In this document: one piece after another, positions 1-7,503 of the stretch
Layout: every line of letters begins with the position of its first letter
How positions within the stretch are numbered: position 1 is the stretch's first letter
Origin: Aureimonas fodinaquatilis
GTDB lineage: Bacteria > Pseudomonadota > Alphaproteobacteria > Rhizobiales > Rhizobiaceae
Direction: 5' to 3'
NCBI RefSeq assembly: GCF_008369445.1
Contig: NZ_VTWH01000001.1
Span: forward strand, 868,001-932,000
Length of the DNA stretch: 64,000 nucleotides
Position numbers and translations under genes: made by a program
Notes under the pieces: model-generated
Databases searched by the model: none
What the model was told of the DNA's origin: nothing
The model's input: the letters and a program-made list of their open reading frames with translations, nothing else

Positions 1-215
1 GCCACCGAGGCGCAATCGAAGTTGGAGCCGAGCGAAGCCAGAAGGCTCAGGATTTCAGGCGCAGGATTGGCTTTGACCGCATAGAAAATTGCCGAATCCG
101 GCAAAGCTTTGCGGAAGCCATGAAAATTGTCCCGTACGACATCCAGATCGACGATCAGGCATGGCCCCTCGGGACGGCGGGTGGCCAGAAAATCGGTAAT
201 ACGCTGCGTTGCCAT
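1..215 (-). CDS. Ornithine decarboxylase, group IV PLP enzyme (5' end only)
   Basis: The first 71 codons of a minus-strand gene are visible; the rest lies beyond the left edge. The peptide carries IFYAVKANPAPEIL, the N-terminal motif of the alanine-racemase-fold decarboxylases, with Lys48 as the expected pyridoxal-phosphate lysine. The short lead-in (MATQRITDFLATRRPEG) resembles Hyphomicrobiales ornithine decarboxylases, which make putrescine from ornithine in the cytoplasm. The ATG is preceded by GGGAG at a good distance. Upstream is a long untranslated leader with its own promoter, matching the usual context of the speF RNA. Lysine or diaminopimelate decarboxylase are alternatives, because the specificity-determining part is missing. 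Confidence 0.82.
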   Translation of the reverse strand, partial: MATQRITDFLATRRPEGPCLIVDLDVVRDNFHGFRKALPDSAIFYAVKANPAPEILSLLASLGSNFDCASV

Positions 216-609
216 AATAGCTCTCCCATAACCGGAAGGTTGAATAGGAGCGCACGCGAGCCAACAATCGGGCAGCCTGTGGAGACCCTGCCCAAACGCT
301 GAACGCGAAACGCGACTTGTATAACGCGATTTCGCAACGCAACCGGAGAGGCGGCAAAGCGATCTACGCTAAATTGTCTGCCATGGCTTGGAGGGGGAAA
401 CCCGCCGCACTTCAGGCAATGATGGTGTGCCTCTTCAGAATTCCCGGATTTGGAGACCGGGAGAGACCAGAAAGGCCCGAACCGTCGTTGCTTCAAGGCG
501 TCCACGATTTCACGAGCAGCGAAACCGACTGGAGAAACTCCAGGTACCGTCCCGGCAACCCTCGCATTTGAGGACCGGGGGACGCCCACAGGCACGTGCG
601 ACATAGGGC
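216..609 (-). ncRNA. speF leader: Candidate speF leader RNA upstream of ornithine decarboxylase
   Basis: About 395 nt lie between a well-formed promoter and the decarboxylase start, with no supported ORF. The transcript can form several hairpins, for example CCCGG/CCGGG pairing near 440-460 and GGGCAG/CTGCCC near 270-295. The speF motif is a known structured element of about this length found before ornithine decarboxylase genes in Alphaproteobacteria. Position, strand and length fit; I could not score the sequence against the covariance model, so the assignment rests on context and visible pairing. Confidence 0.55.
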
Positions 610-615
610 AAGGTC

Positions 616-644
616 GATATAAGAAAGCTTTTCGTCACATTCAA
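616..644 (-). promoter_or_regulatory. Sigma-70-type promoter for the decarboxylase leader
   Basis: Reading the minus strand, TTGAAT (644-639) and TATATC (621-616) are separated by exactly 17 bases, matching the rhizobial housekeeping promoter form CTTGAC-N17-CTATAT. It places the transcript start near 609, giving the long leader of the decarboxylase gene. Confidence 0.6.
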
Positions 645-698
645 CAGTTAATTTACCCAAATGCATATTTTTTCTGAAGCAACTCAGTGCCGGATTGG

Positions 699-797
699 CC
701 GACGTGATCCTGCGATACTCTGAACCTCGCAGCCTCCATGTTTGTCGCCTAGCCAGATGTGAAACGATTCCGTTTCAGCGGGAAATGCTCTAGAGCA
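699..797 (-). repeat. RIME-like palindromic repeat, copy 1
   Basis: On the minus strand this reads GCATTTCCCGCTGAAAC, a short loop, then GTTTCA, followed by about 70 diverged bases ending near a GATC-containing segment. The core TGAAACG/CGTTTCA (760-766 and 771-777) is a perfect hairpin. The same GCATTTCCC plus GTTGAAAC hairpin block recurs at six other intergenic sites in the window. Copy 1 lies between the decarboxylase leader and the LysR gene. Confidence 0.6.
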
Positions 798-836
798 TGA
801 AAGATTGACCATCATTTGGCAGGCGGGGCGCACGGA

Positions 837-1757
837 ATGGACACACTGACACATATGCGGGCCTTTATTGCTGTGGTTGAGAATGAAGGATTTTCCGCCG
901 CTGCGCGAAAAACCGGTCGTTCCAAAGCGCTTTTGTCCAAATATGTGCGCGAACTGGAAGATGATCTGGGGGTGCTGCTGATCAACCGCACCACGCGCCA
1001 GATTGCCCTGACCGCAGCGGGGGAGGTTTATCTGGCGCGAGCCAGTGCGCTGCTGGCAGATCTGGACAGATTGAACGACGAGGCGCGCGCCGCCACGGGC
1101 GAGGCAAGGGGAACGTTGCGGGTTAGTGCTGCGCGCACCTTTGGCGATGCGGAGTTTGGCCTGTGCCTGATTGAGTTTGCCAGGCTGCATCCGGAAATCC
1201 GGCTGGAAGTGCATCTGGACGACAATTTCGTCAATCTTCTGGAAGAGGGCTTTGACGTTGCCATCCGCATGACCCGGCTGGATGATTCGTCGATGATTGC
1301 CCGGAGGTTGACCTCGCTGGATTTTGCCATCTGCGCCACGCCGGAGCTTGTGAAGAAATATGGCATGCCGCAACACCCGCAGGATCTTGCGCAATGGCCG
1401 ATCGTTATCGATTCCAATGCCCGCTCGCTTTACAATTGGACATTTCGCGATCCGGCGACTGGCGCGCCTATTCCGGTCAATGTTTCCGGCCAGTTCACGG
1501 TTAACTCTCCGGTCTCGGTGCGAATGGCCGCACTTGCGGGGCTGGGTGCGGCGCTTGAGCCCGAATTCATTGTGCGCGATGACATTGCAGCGGGGCATCT
1601 GGTGCGGTTGCTGGCGGACTATATGCCAAGCGAAGCGGGAATTTATGCAGTTTTTCCACACAGGCGGCATCTTCCTGCCCGGACAAGGCTTTTTGTTGAC
1701 TTTCTGGCAACCTGGTTCCGGCAGAATTGCGCAGAGAAACAAGGCCAGGCCGCTTAA
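837..1757 (+). CDS. LysR-family transcriptional regulator
   Basis: A 306-residue protein of normal LysR length. The N-terminus (MDTLTHMRAFIAVVENEGFS) starts the winged helix-turn-helix: the helix AAARKTGRSKALLSKYVREL is the recognition region, followed by a linker helix and a substrate-binding domain from about residue 90. I chose the ATG at 837 over the in-frame TTG at 816 because LysR proteins start this close to the HTH and a G-rich stretch precedes it. The best-known relatives are the small-HTH regulators related to CrgA/AaeR. The next gene, on the same strand 34 bases on, is an L,D-transpeptidase and may be co-transcribed; no divergent target gene is adjacent, so the ligand and regulon cannot be inferred. 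Confidence 0.9.
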   Translation: MDTLTHMRAFIAVVENEGFSAAARKTGRSKALLSKYVRELEDDLGVLLINRTTRQIALTAAGEVYLARASALLADLDRLNDEARAATGEARGTLRVSAARTFGDAEFGLCLIEFARLHPEIRLEVHLDDNFVNLLEEGFDVAIRMTRLDDSSMIARRLTSLDFAICATPELVKKYGMPQHPQDLAQWPIVIDSNARSLYNWTFRDPATGAPIPVNVSGQFTVNSPVSVRMAALAGLGAALEPEFIVRDDIAAGHLVRLLADYMPSEAGIYAVFPHRRHLPARTRLFVDFLATWFRQNCAEKQGQAA

Positions 1758-1791
1758 TTGACTGGTGCCTTGCCCCATTTGCGAGATGGCC

Positions 1792-2307
1792 ATGATGTTG
1801 CGTTTGTGTGCACTGCTTCTGTGTCTGCTTGTTGTGCCTGTGCACGCCGCCCCATCTGCACCCCTGTTGCCGGACCGGGCGGCGGTGGCATTTGAGGGAG
1901 ACTATGAAGCTGGCACGATTGTTGTGCTGACAAGCGCCCGCAAGCTGTATCTGGTTACCGGGCCAAATCAGGCGCTGCTTTACAATATTGCCGTTGGCAA
2001 GCCCAGTGAACAATGGTTCGGCAAAAGTTGGGTATCTAAAAAGCGGGTCAACCCGACATGGATTCCGACGCCCGATATGCGCAAGAAAAATCCTGCACTG
2101 CCAAACTCGGTAGGGCCCGGCCCCAAAAATCCATTGGGCGTGCGAGCCTTGAACCTCGGATGGGGCTATTATCGCATTCACGGCACCAATGCGCCTAACT
2201 CTATTGGTGGTGCGGCATCCGCCGGTTGCTTTCGCATGTTGAATGCTGATGTGCAGGACCTGTTCGAACGGGTACATGTCGGGGCAGAGGTCGTTGTGCT
2301 GAAATAA
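1792..2307 (+). CDS. L,D-transpeptidase (YkuD domain), exported
   Basis: About 171 residues: a signal peptide (MMLRLCALLLCLLVVPVHA) and one YkuD domain. The catalytic motif HGTNAPNSIGG...SAGCFRM is intact, with the active-site cysteine in SAGC. Such enzymes form 3-3 cross-links in peptidoglycan or attach proteins to it, in the periplasm. Several in-frame starts exist (GTG 1765, ATG 1786, 1792, 1795); 1792 has GCGAG at a suitable distance and begins just before the hydrophobic signal. It follows the LysR gene and precedes the DUF1007 gene on the same strand. A second, unrelated-in-sequence YkuD protein lies at 23384-24094. Confidence 0.88.
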   Translation: MMLRLCALLLCLLVVPVHAAPSAPLLPDRAAVAFEGDYEAGTIVVLTSARKLYLVTGPNQALLYNIAVGKPSEQWFGKSWVSKKRVNPTWIPTPDMRKKNPALPNSVGPGPKNPLGVRALNLGWGYYRIHGTNAPNSIGGAASAGCFRMLNADVQDLFERVHVGAEVVVLK

Positions 2308-2366
2308 TTTCTGATCCTATTTTTGCCATTCTGCGGCAGCAAACAGGCTCTGCAGAAGGAGTGATT

Positions 2367-3017
2367 ATGCGGCTGGCTTGTATTTGCATTGCAGCTTTCG
2401 CGGGAATGACCGTGCCGGCATTGGCGCATCCGCATGTCTTCGCCGATTCCCGAATGGAAATTGTTGGCGATGCTTCGGCAAATCTTCTGGCTATCCGCAA
2501 CATTTGGCGCATGGACGAATTGTTTTCATCCAGCGTGCTGGTGGATTTTGACAATAATGCCAACAACACACTGGACCCGGACGAACTGGCGGAAATTGGT
2601 GAAACGGTGCGCCAATCCATCGCCGAGTGGGATTTCTACACGCTGATCACCATTTCGGGCCGGCCGGTTCGCCTGCAGCCGCCCGCGCAAATCCGGGCTT
2701 TGTATCAGGAGCAGCAGCTTATTCTGTTTTTTGAAATGAAGGTGGATCAGCCGATCAATCTTGCCGAGAAAACGGTGACCTTTTCCACGTTTGACGACAG
2801 TTTTTTCGTCGCCTTTGATTACGAAAGCGAAGAGGCATTCGAATTGCTGGATCTGCCAGAGCGCTGTACGCGGCAATTCACCATTCCGGATCCGGACGCT
2901 GCCGCCGCAGAATGGATGGCGCAGATTTCCATGCTTCGTCCGAATGAAAAAGTGCCAGATGATGGAATTGATTATTCCAAGGCCTTGGCAATCCACGCAG
3001 ACGTGTCGTGCAAATGA
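2367..3017 (+). CDS. DUF1007 family periplasmic protein
   Basis: A 216-residue exported protein with signal peptide cut after PALA, giving a mature end HPHVFADSRMEI that is the conserved HPH start of DUF1007. Segments such as FSTFDDSFFVAFDYE also fit the family. DUF1007 proteins are typically encoded next to NicO/RcnA-type nickel-cobalt transporters and are thought to be periplasmic metal-handling partners; the N-terminal histidines could bind metal. The ATG at 2367 has AGGAG five bases upstream; the in-frame GTG at 2361 would overlap that site. The gene overlaps the transporter by ATGA, so the two are translationally coupled. Confidence 0.87.
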   Translation: MRLACICIAAFAGMTVPALAHPHVFADSRMEIVGDASANLLAIRNIWRMDELFSSSVLVDFDNNANNTLDPDELAEIGETVRQSIAEWDFYTLITISGRPVRLQPPAQIRALYQEQQLILFFEMKVDQPINLAEKTVTFSTFDDSFFVAFDYESEEAFELLDLPERCTRQFTIPDPDAAAAEWMAQISMLRPNEKVPDDGIDYSKALAIHADVSCK

Positions 3018-4048
3018 CCATGCGGGTTTTAGCAGCATGTCTGTTTCTGGCCGTGATGGCAGGGGCTGCACAGGCTCAGTCATCGCTTGGCATCGGCAAT
3101 GCAGAAGTGGCTATCCAGCCGGGAAGCGGGCCGTTTTCAGGACTGTTTCTCTGGATAGCATCGGTACAGAGAGAGTTTTTCACCATGCTGCGGCATGCGC
3201 TCGTGGCGCTTCGGCAGGGCCATGGCGGCTTTCTGGCCCTGATCACGCTTTCCTTTGCCTATGGAATTTTCCATGCTGCGGGGCCGGGGCACGGCAAGGC
3301 GGTTATTTCCGCTTATATGCTGGCCAACACCGTACAATTGCGGCGGGGCATTGCGCTCAGTTTTGCCGCGGCTTTTCTGCAAGCCATTGTGGCACTGGTT
3401 GTCGTTGCTGCCGGATGGCTGCTGCTGCGCGGTGCAAGTCTGTCGATGTCCGGACTTGGCTGGTATCTTGAACTGGCGTCCTATGGGCTGATCATTCTCT
3501 TCGGCTGCGGGCTGCTGGCACGCAAGCTGTGGCGTTTCTGGCAGGCACGCGGTTCGGCACAACTGGCCTTTGGTTCCGCAGGTGAGTTTTCCGGAGCAAG
3601 TGCCGCGAAAGCCGGAAGCAGCTTTTCTGCTGATGCGGTGGAGCCGGGCGTTTGTGTTGCGCCGGAAGCTGACTGTGCCTGCGGGCGCATGCACATGCCG
3701 GAGCCCGCGCAACTGACTGCGCCCGGTTTTGGGCTGCGCTCCGGCCTGACCGCGGTTCTGGCCGTGGGAATGCGGCCCTGTGCCGGGGCAATTGTTGTGC
3801 TAACCTTTGCCACGGTAAACGGCATGTGGCTTGGTGGCGCCCTATCGGTGTTTGCCATGGCGCTGGGCACCGCCATCACCGTTTCTGCACTGGCCACCCT
3901 GGCGGTGCTGTTTCGCGATACCGCTTTGAAGTTTGGCGGCAAGAGCGGTTGGCTGCAGGGCGCGCTTGAAGTGTCAGGCGCGCTTCTGCTGATTGTTCTG
4001 GGTGTGGCGTTACTCGGCGGCGCCCTGCAAATGCAGGTTCCGGCCTAG
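3014..4048 (+). CDS. NicO/RcnA-type nickel-cobalt transporter
   Basis: A 344-residue membrane protein with a cleavable signal followed by about six membrane segments. The first long helix holds FHAAGPGHGKAVISAYMLA, the histidine-rich motif of the NicO family, and a later one holds GMRPCAGAIVVL, the second family motif. It probably exports Ni or Co (or another divalent ion) across the inner membrane with the DUF1007 partner encoded just upstream. The start at 3014 forms an ATGA overlap with the upstream stop. Between helices near residues 210-232 there is a loop with Cys and His residues (CVAPEADCACGRMHMPEP) that may bind metal. The 3' end overlaps the convergent gene at 4010-4792 by 39 bases. 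Confidence 0.9.
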   Translation: MTMRVLAACLFLAVMAGAAQAQSSLGIGNAEVAIQPGSGPFSGLFLWIASVQREFFTMLRHALVALRQGHGGFLALITLSFAYGIFHAAGPGHGKAVISAYMLANTVQLRRGIALSFAAAFLQAIVALVVVAAGWLLLRGASLSMSGLGWYLELASYGLIILFGCGLLARKLWRFWQARGSAQLAFGSAGEFSGASAAKAGSSFSADAVEPGVCVAPEADCACGRMHMPEPAQLTAPGFGLRSGLTAVLAVGMRPCAGAIVVLTFATVNGMWLGGALSVFAMALGTAITVSALATLAVLFRDTALKFGGKSGWLQGALEVSGALLLIVLGVALLGGALQMQVPA

Positions 4049-4792
4049 TGCAGCATAGGTCGAACAAGCCTGACCGAAAGCTTCAATAATGGCAGTGGAC
4101 GGCGCGTCTTTGCCCGCCAGATATTCCGGATGCCATTGAAAGCCGAATCCGAACTGGTTGTAATCGCGCACCGAAACGGCCTCGATGGTGCCGTCAGCCG
4201 CCTGAGCCTCAACCATCAAGCGGTCGGCCAGCCGGTCTACGGCCTGCCGGTGAAGCGAGTTAACCTCAATCTGTTCAGCACCGAGAATCTGCTGCAATTT
4301 TCCGCCGGGAGTCAGTTGCACGTAATGGCGCAGACCAAATCGCTCTTCCTGCGTTGGCAGGTTTGGCGGGCGATGATCCATGCGGCCGGGCAGGGTTTGA
4401 ATTTCACAGGCAAGGCTGCCGCCGAGCGCCACATTCAGTTCCTGATGGCCACGGCAGATTGCCAGAAGCGGCATGTGGCGCTCAATCGCGCCGGTGATCA
4501 GGGCGGTGGAAAGCTCGTCGCGGTCGTGGTCGAACGGCATATGCGATTCACTCTCGTCAACGCCATAGCGCGATGGATGCACATTTGTTGCCGAACCAGT
4601 GGTGATGACGCCATCCACTTTTTCCAGAATGCTGGCAATATCCATTGCTGATGCCATAGCGGGAATAATCAGCGGAATAACGCCCGCAACATGCAGCGCC
4701 GCTTTCAGATAAGTGTCCGGGCTGGCATGCCATGTGTAGGTTTCAAACTGGCGAATGTCAGCGGGAATGGCGACGAAGGGTTTGTTTCTCAT
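4010..4792 (-). CDS. Gamma-glutamyl-gamma-aminobutyrate hydrolase family protein (peptidase C26)
   Basis: A 260-residue class I glutamine amidotransferase-like hydrolase. The nucleophile motif LLAICRGHQELNVALGG and the later histidine-glutamate pair FQWHPEYLA form the catalytic triad of the C26 family, together with the GVITTGSATNVHPSRYG segment. PuuD-type members hydrolyse gamma-glutamyl-GABA in putrescine catabolism; with an ornithine decarboxylase gene 4 kb away this role is plausible but not shown. It is transcribed toward nicO and overlaps its 3' end. No signal peptide, so it is cytoplasmic. Confidence 0.88.
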   Translation of the reverse strand: MRNKPFVAIPADIRQFETYTWHASPDTYLKAALHVAGVIPLIIPAMASAMDIASILEKVDGVITTGSATNVHPSRYGVDESESHMPFDHDRDELSTALITGAIERHMPLLAICRGHQELNVALGGSLACEIQTLPGRMDHRPPNLPTQEERFGLRHYVQLTPGGKLQQILGAEQIEVNSLHRQAVDRLADRLMVEAQAADGTIEAVSVRDYNQFGFGFQWHPEYLAGKDAPSTAIIEAFGQACSTYAALGRNLHLQGAAE

Positions 4793-4885
4793 TCATATAT
4801 TCTCATTTTGCTTCGGAGAGTTGAGCTTCCGATCCCCACTGAGATAAACAGTTTTTCATCAAAACGGGAGTGGGTCATTTAATTT

Positions 4886-5407
4886 ATGGATGAAATAGAT
4901 GTCTCTCCAGTCATTCCGGCATCTCCCGGATGGCTGATGCGCGTGGCGATTGCCCATCTTGCCAGATATCCGGCAAGCGCCGCGCATCTGGAAACGGTGC
5001 TTGCGCGCAGAATTGTGATGAAAGGTTTTGCGCGGGAAGGCAGCGCAGAGCTGATCCGCCAGACAATAGAGCGGCTGAAGGAATTGCAGTTTCTGAATGA
5101 TGATGCCTTCGCCGAGGCTCGGCTGGCAACGCTGCGCCGCCGTGGGGCATCAACTGCAATGGCAAAGGCGCGTCTGGCAGATAAGGGAATCGACCGGGAA
5201 ACCGTCGAAAGGGCTATGGCAGGCGATGAGACCGACGAAAGGCAAGCGGCGGAAAACTACGCACGCCGCCGCCGTTTGGGGCCGCATCGGGTGAAGGACA
5301 GAGCAGAGCGCCGCGAACGCGACATTGCAGCCATGGCCCGGGCTGGATTTCCCATCCAGATCTCCAAAGCGGTTATTGACGCTGATCCGGATGAAGAACG
5401 CGACTGA
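4886..5407 (+). CDS. recX: RecX family regulatory protein
   Basis: A 173-residue protein with the three-helix repeat pattern of RecX: LARYPASAAHLETVLARR, then ELQFLNDDAFAEARLATLRRRGAS, then KARLADKGIDRETVERAM. RecX binds RecA filaments and limits their extension during recombination and SOS. recA is not next door, as is common in Alphaproteobacteria. The ribosome site is weak (GGGAG lies about 20 bases upstream), so the start at 4886 is somewhat uncertain. No LexA site was recognised upstream. Confidence 0.87.
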   Translation: MDEIDVSPVIPASPGWLMRVAIAHLARYPASAAHLETVLARRIVMKGFAREGSAELIRQTIERLKELQFLNDDAFAEARLATLRRRGASTAMAKARLADKGIDRETVERAMAGDETDERQAAENYARRRRLGPHRVKDRAERRERDIAAMARAGFPIQISKAVIDADPDEERD

Positions 5408-5513
5408 ATATGGCCAAATTGCGTTAAGAGCTTGCAAAAACACAAGCGTGGTCATTGCCGCCAGCGGCCACATGCGTATAAGTGGGCCTCCAGTTTGCCT
5501 CAGGAGAAATGGA

Positions 5514-5744
5514 ATGGCAGAGCACCACGATTTGGAACCCCTGACCTCAGCGCCGATGGATTACGCCGAGCACCAGCGGACGTATGACGGTTTCCTGTTG
5601 CTGGTTAAGTACGGAACAATCGTCACCGTTGCTATTCTGATTGGCATGCTGGCAAGTCTGATTGGCTCCTGGGGTGTGTTTGGCGGTCTGTTCGCCTTTG
5701 CCGCCAGTGGTGCAATCCTGACTGTGCTTCTACGCCAAGCCTAG
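5514..5744 (+). CDS. aa3-type cytochrome c oxidase subunit IV
   Basis: A 76-residue protein: a short soluble N-terminus (MAEHHDLEPLTSAPMDYAEH) then QRTYDGFLLLVKYGTIVTV and two hydrophobic stretches forming a hairpin or one long helix. This matches the small bacterial aa3 oxidase subunit IV (COX4 bact.), which packs against the catalytic subunits in the inner membrane. The start at 5514 has AGGAG 8 bases upstream; an ATG at 5509 is out of frame. The other oxidase subunits are not in the window, so this gene stands alone before the transhydrogenase operon. Confidence 0.88.
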   Translation: MAEHHDLEPLTSAPMDYAEHQRTYDGFLLLVKYGTIVTVAILIGMLASLIGSWGVFGGLFAFAASGAILTVLLRQA

Positions 5745-5835
5745 CATTTCCTGTTGAACCTGGTGGTTTAACAACAGGACAATGCGGCAAACCATGAGTT
5801 AGAGCTTTCCAGGTGATCGAAAGATCACATGAAGC
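5744..5835 (+). repeat. RIME-like palindromic repeat, copy 2
   Basis: Reads GCATTTC, an imperfect hairpin CTGTTGAACC/GGTTTAACAACAG, then ACAGGACAATGCGGCAAA, and a second hairpin GTGATC-gaaa-GATCAC (5813-5828) before GAAGC. It begins at the stop codon of the oxidase subunit gene and sits in the leader of the transhydrogenase operon. The GGACAATGC linker is shared with copies 4 and 7. Confidence 0.65.
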
Positions 5836-5905
5836 ACATTGGTACCAACCAGCCTGCAAGCTCTCAACGTTCCGGCGGCCAACCGGCCAGCTGGCGGAGG
5901 ACCCG

Positions 5906-7075
5906 ATGAAGCTATTCGTTCCCATTGAGCGGGATGCAGAAGAAACACGCGTTGCTGCGTCACCAGACAGCGTCAAGAAACTCAAGGCATTGGGTTTTGA
6001 CATTGTTGTGGAGGCCGGAGCCGGCACAAGCTCACGCATTCCCGACGAGGCGTTTGTTGCTGCCGGTGCACGTATCGGCACAGCGGCTGATGCGAAGGAT
6101 GCTGATGTTGTGCTGAAAGTGCGCCGCCCGCTGCCCGCCGAAATTTCCGGCTATAAAAAGGGCGCGGCAATTATTGGCATTATGGACCCATATGGGCAGG
6201 ACGAGGCACTGCAGCAATTGGCTGCTGCCGGGTTGACCGCCTATGCCATGGAGCTGATGCCGCGCATCACCCGCGCGCAGGTCATGGACGTGTTGTCCTC
6301 TCAGGCCAACCTGGCCGGCTATCAGGCTGTTATTGACGCGGCTGCGGTTTATGACCGGGCTTTTCCAATGATGATGACGGCGGCGGGCACCGTGCCTGCA
6401 GCGCGCGTTTTCGTCATGGGGGCAGGCGTTGCCGGCTTGCAGGCCATTGCAACCGCACGGCGGTTGGGCGCCATTGTCACGGCAACCGATGTGCGTCCTG
6501 CTGCCAAAGAGCAGGTTGAATCGCTTGGCGCAAAATTCATTGCGGTTGAGGATGAAGAGTTCAAAGCGGCGGAAACAGCGGGCGGTTATGCCAAGCAGAT
6601 GTCGGCGCAATACCAGCAAAAGCAGGCAGAACTGACGGCCAGCCATATTGCCAAGCAAGACATTGTTATCACCACGGCGTTGATTCCCGGGCGTCCTGCG
6701 CCACGGCTCATCACCCGCCAGATGGTTGAGTCCATGCGCCCCGGCTCGGTCATCATTGATCTGGCGGTTGAGCGCGGTGGCAATGTTGAAGGCGCAATTC
6801 CCGGCGAAATAGCAGCCGTTGGTCCGGCCAAGGTCGTTGGCTATCTCAACGTGTCCGGCCGCATCGCCGCCAGCGCCTCACTGCTCTATGCTAAAAATCT
6901 GGCCGCCTTTCTTGAGACGATGGTCGACAAGGAAAGCGGTCTGCTGAAGATTGATCTGACAGAAGAATTGCAACAGGCGACAGCGCTGACCCATGACGGC
7001 AAAGTGGTGCATCCTGCATTTGCGCCTGCGGTGGATGCAGGCTTGAACCCGGCAGTTAAAGGGGAGGTCGCTTAA
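5906..7075 (+). CDS. pntAA: NAD(P) transhydrogenase subunit alpha, part 1
   Basis: A 389-residue NAD(H)-binding domain I of the proton-translocating transhydrogenase, which reduces NADP+ with NADH at the cost of proton entry. Recognisable are the start [20 protein letters not shown], the nucleotide fold [22 protein letters not shown], and [16 protein letters not shown]. The ATG at 5906 has GGAGG six bases before it and is preferred to the more upstream in-frame start. As in other Alphaproteobacteria the alpha subunit is split into two genes; the second begins two bases after this stop. Copy 2 of the palindromic repeat lies in the leader. Confidence 0.95.
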   Translation: MKLFVPIERDAEETRVAASPDSVKKLKALGFDIVVEAGAGTSSRIPDEAFVAAGARIGTAADAKDADVVLKVRRPLPAEISGYKKGAAIIGIMDPYGQDEALQQLAAAGLTAYAMELMPRITRAQVMDVLSSQANLAGYQAVIDAAAVYDRAFPMMMTAAGTVPAARVFVMGAGVAGLQAIATARRLGAIVTATDVRPAAKEQVESLGAKFIAVEDEEFKAAETAGGYAKQMSAQYQQKQAELTASHIAKQDIVITTALIPGRPAPRLITRQMVESMRPGSVIIDLAVERGGNVEGAIPGEIAAVGPAKVVGYLNVSGRIAASASLLYAKNLAAFLETMVDKESGLLKIDLTEELQQATALTHDGKVVHPAFAPAVDAGLNPAVKGEVA

Positions 7076-7077
7076 CC

Positions 7078-7497
7078 ATGGCAAGCGAAACCTTGGATAC
7101 AACACGACAGGCACTGGATGCCGCGCAGGGTGCCATTGAGGCCGCCCGCGCCGGAGTTGAAAGACTGGCTGCAGAGCCGGGCGTCGCCAATGTGCTGGAA
7201 ACAGCCGCGGGCGTGGACCCGTTTCTGTTTCATCTGGCGATTTTCGTTCTGGCGATTTTCGTCGGCTATTACGTGGTCTGGTCGGTAACGCCAGCGCTGC
7301 ACACGCCGCTGATGTCGGTCACCAACGCAATCTCATCGGTCATTATTGTGGGCGCCTTGCTGACAGTGGGAATTTCCGCTTCCGGTATCGCTACAACCTT
7401 TGGCTTTTTCGGACTGGTCCTCGCTTCCGTCAACATATTCGGCGGGTTTCTCGTAACCCAACGCATGTTGGCCATGTACAAAAAGAAGGACAGGTAA
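7078..7497 (+). CDS. pntAB: NAD(P) transhydrogenase subunit alpha, part 2
   Basis: A 139-residue membrane subunit with an N-terminal amphipathic helix rich in alanine and glutamate (residues 1-45) and three to four transmembrane helices from [19 protein letters not shown] to [20 protein letters not shown]. It provides part of the proton channel (domain II) of the transhydrogenase. It starts two bases after pntAA and ends six bases before pntB, a tight operon. Confidence 0.94.
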   Translation: MASETLDTTRQALDAAQGAIEAARAGVERLAAEPGVANVLETAAGVDPFLFHLAIFVLAIFVGYYVVWSVTPALHTPLMSVTNAISSVIIVGALLTVGISASGIATTFGFFGLVLASVNIFGGFLVTQRMLAMYKKKDR

Positions 7498-7503
7498 AGT
7501 CCA

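Noticed and set aside
155-604. 149-codon minus-strand frame within the decarboxylase leader
   Set aside because: No ribosome site, no family resemblance, and it overlaps the decarboxylase start in another frame; a structured leader explains the region better.
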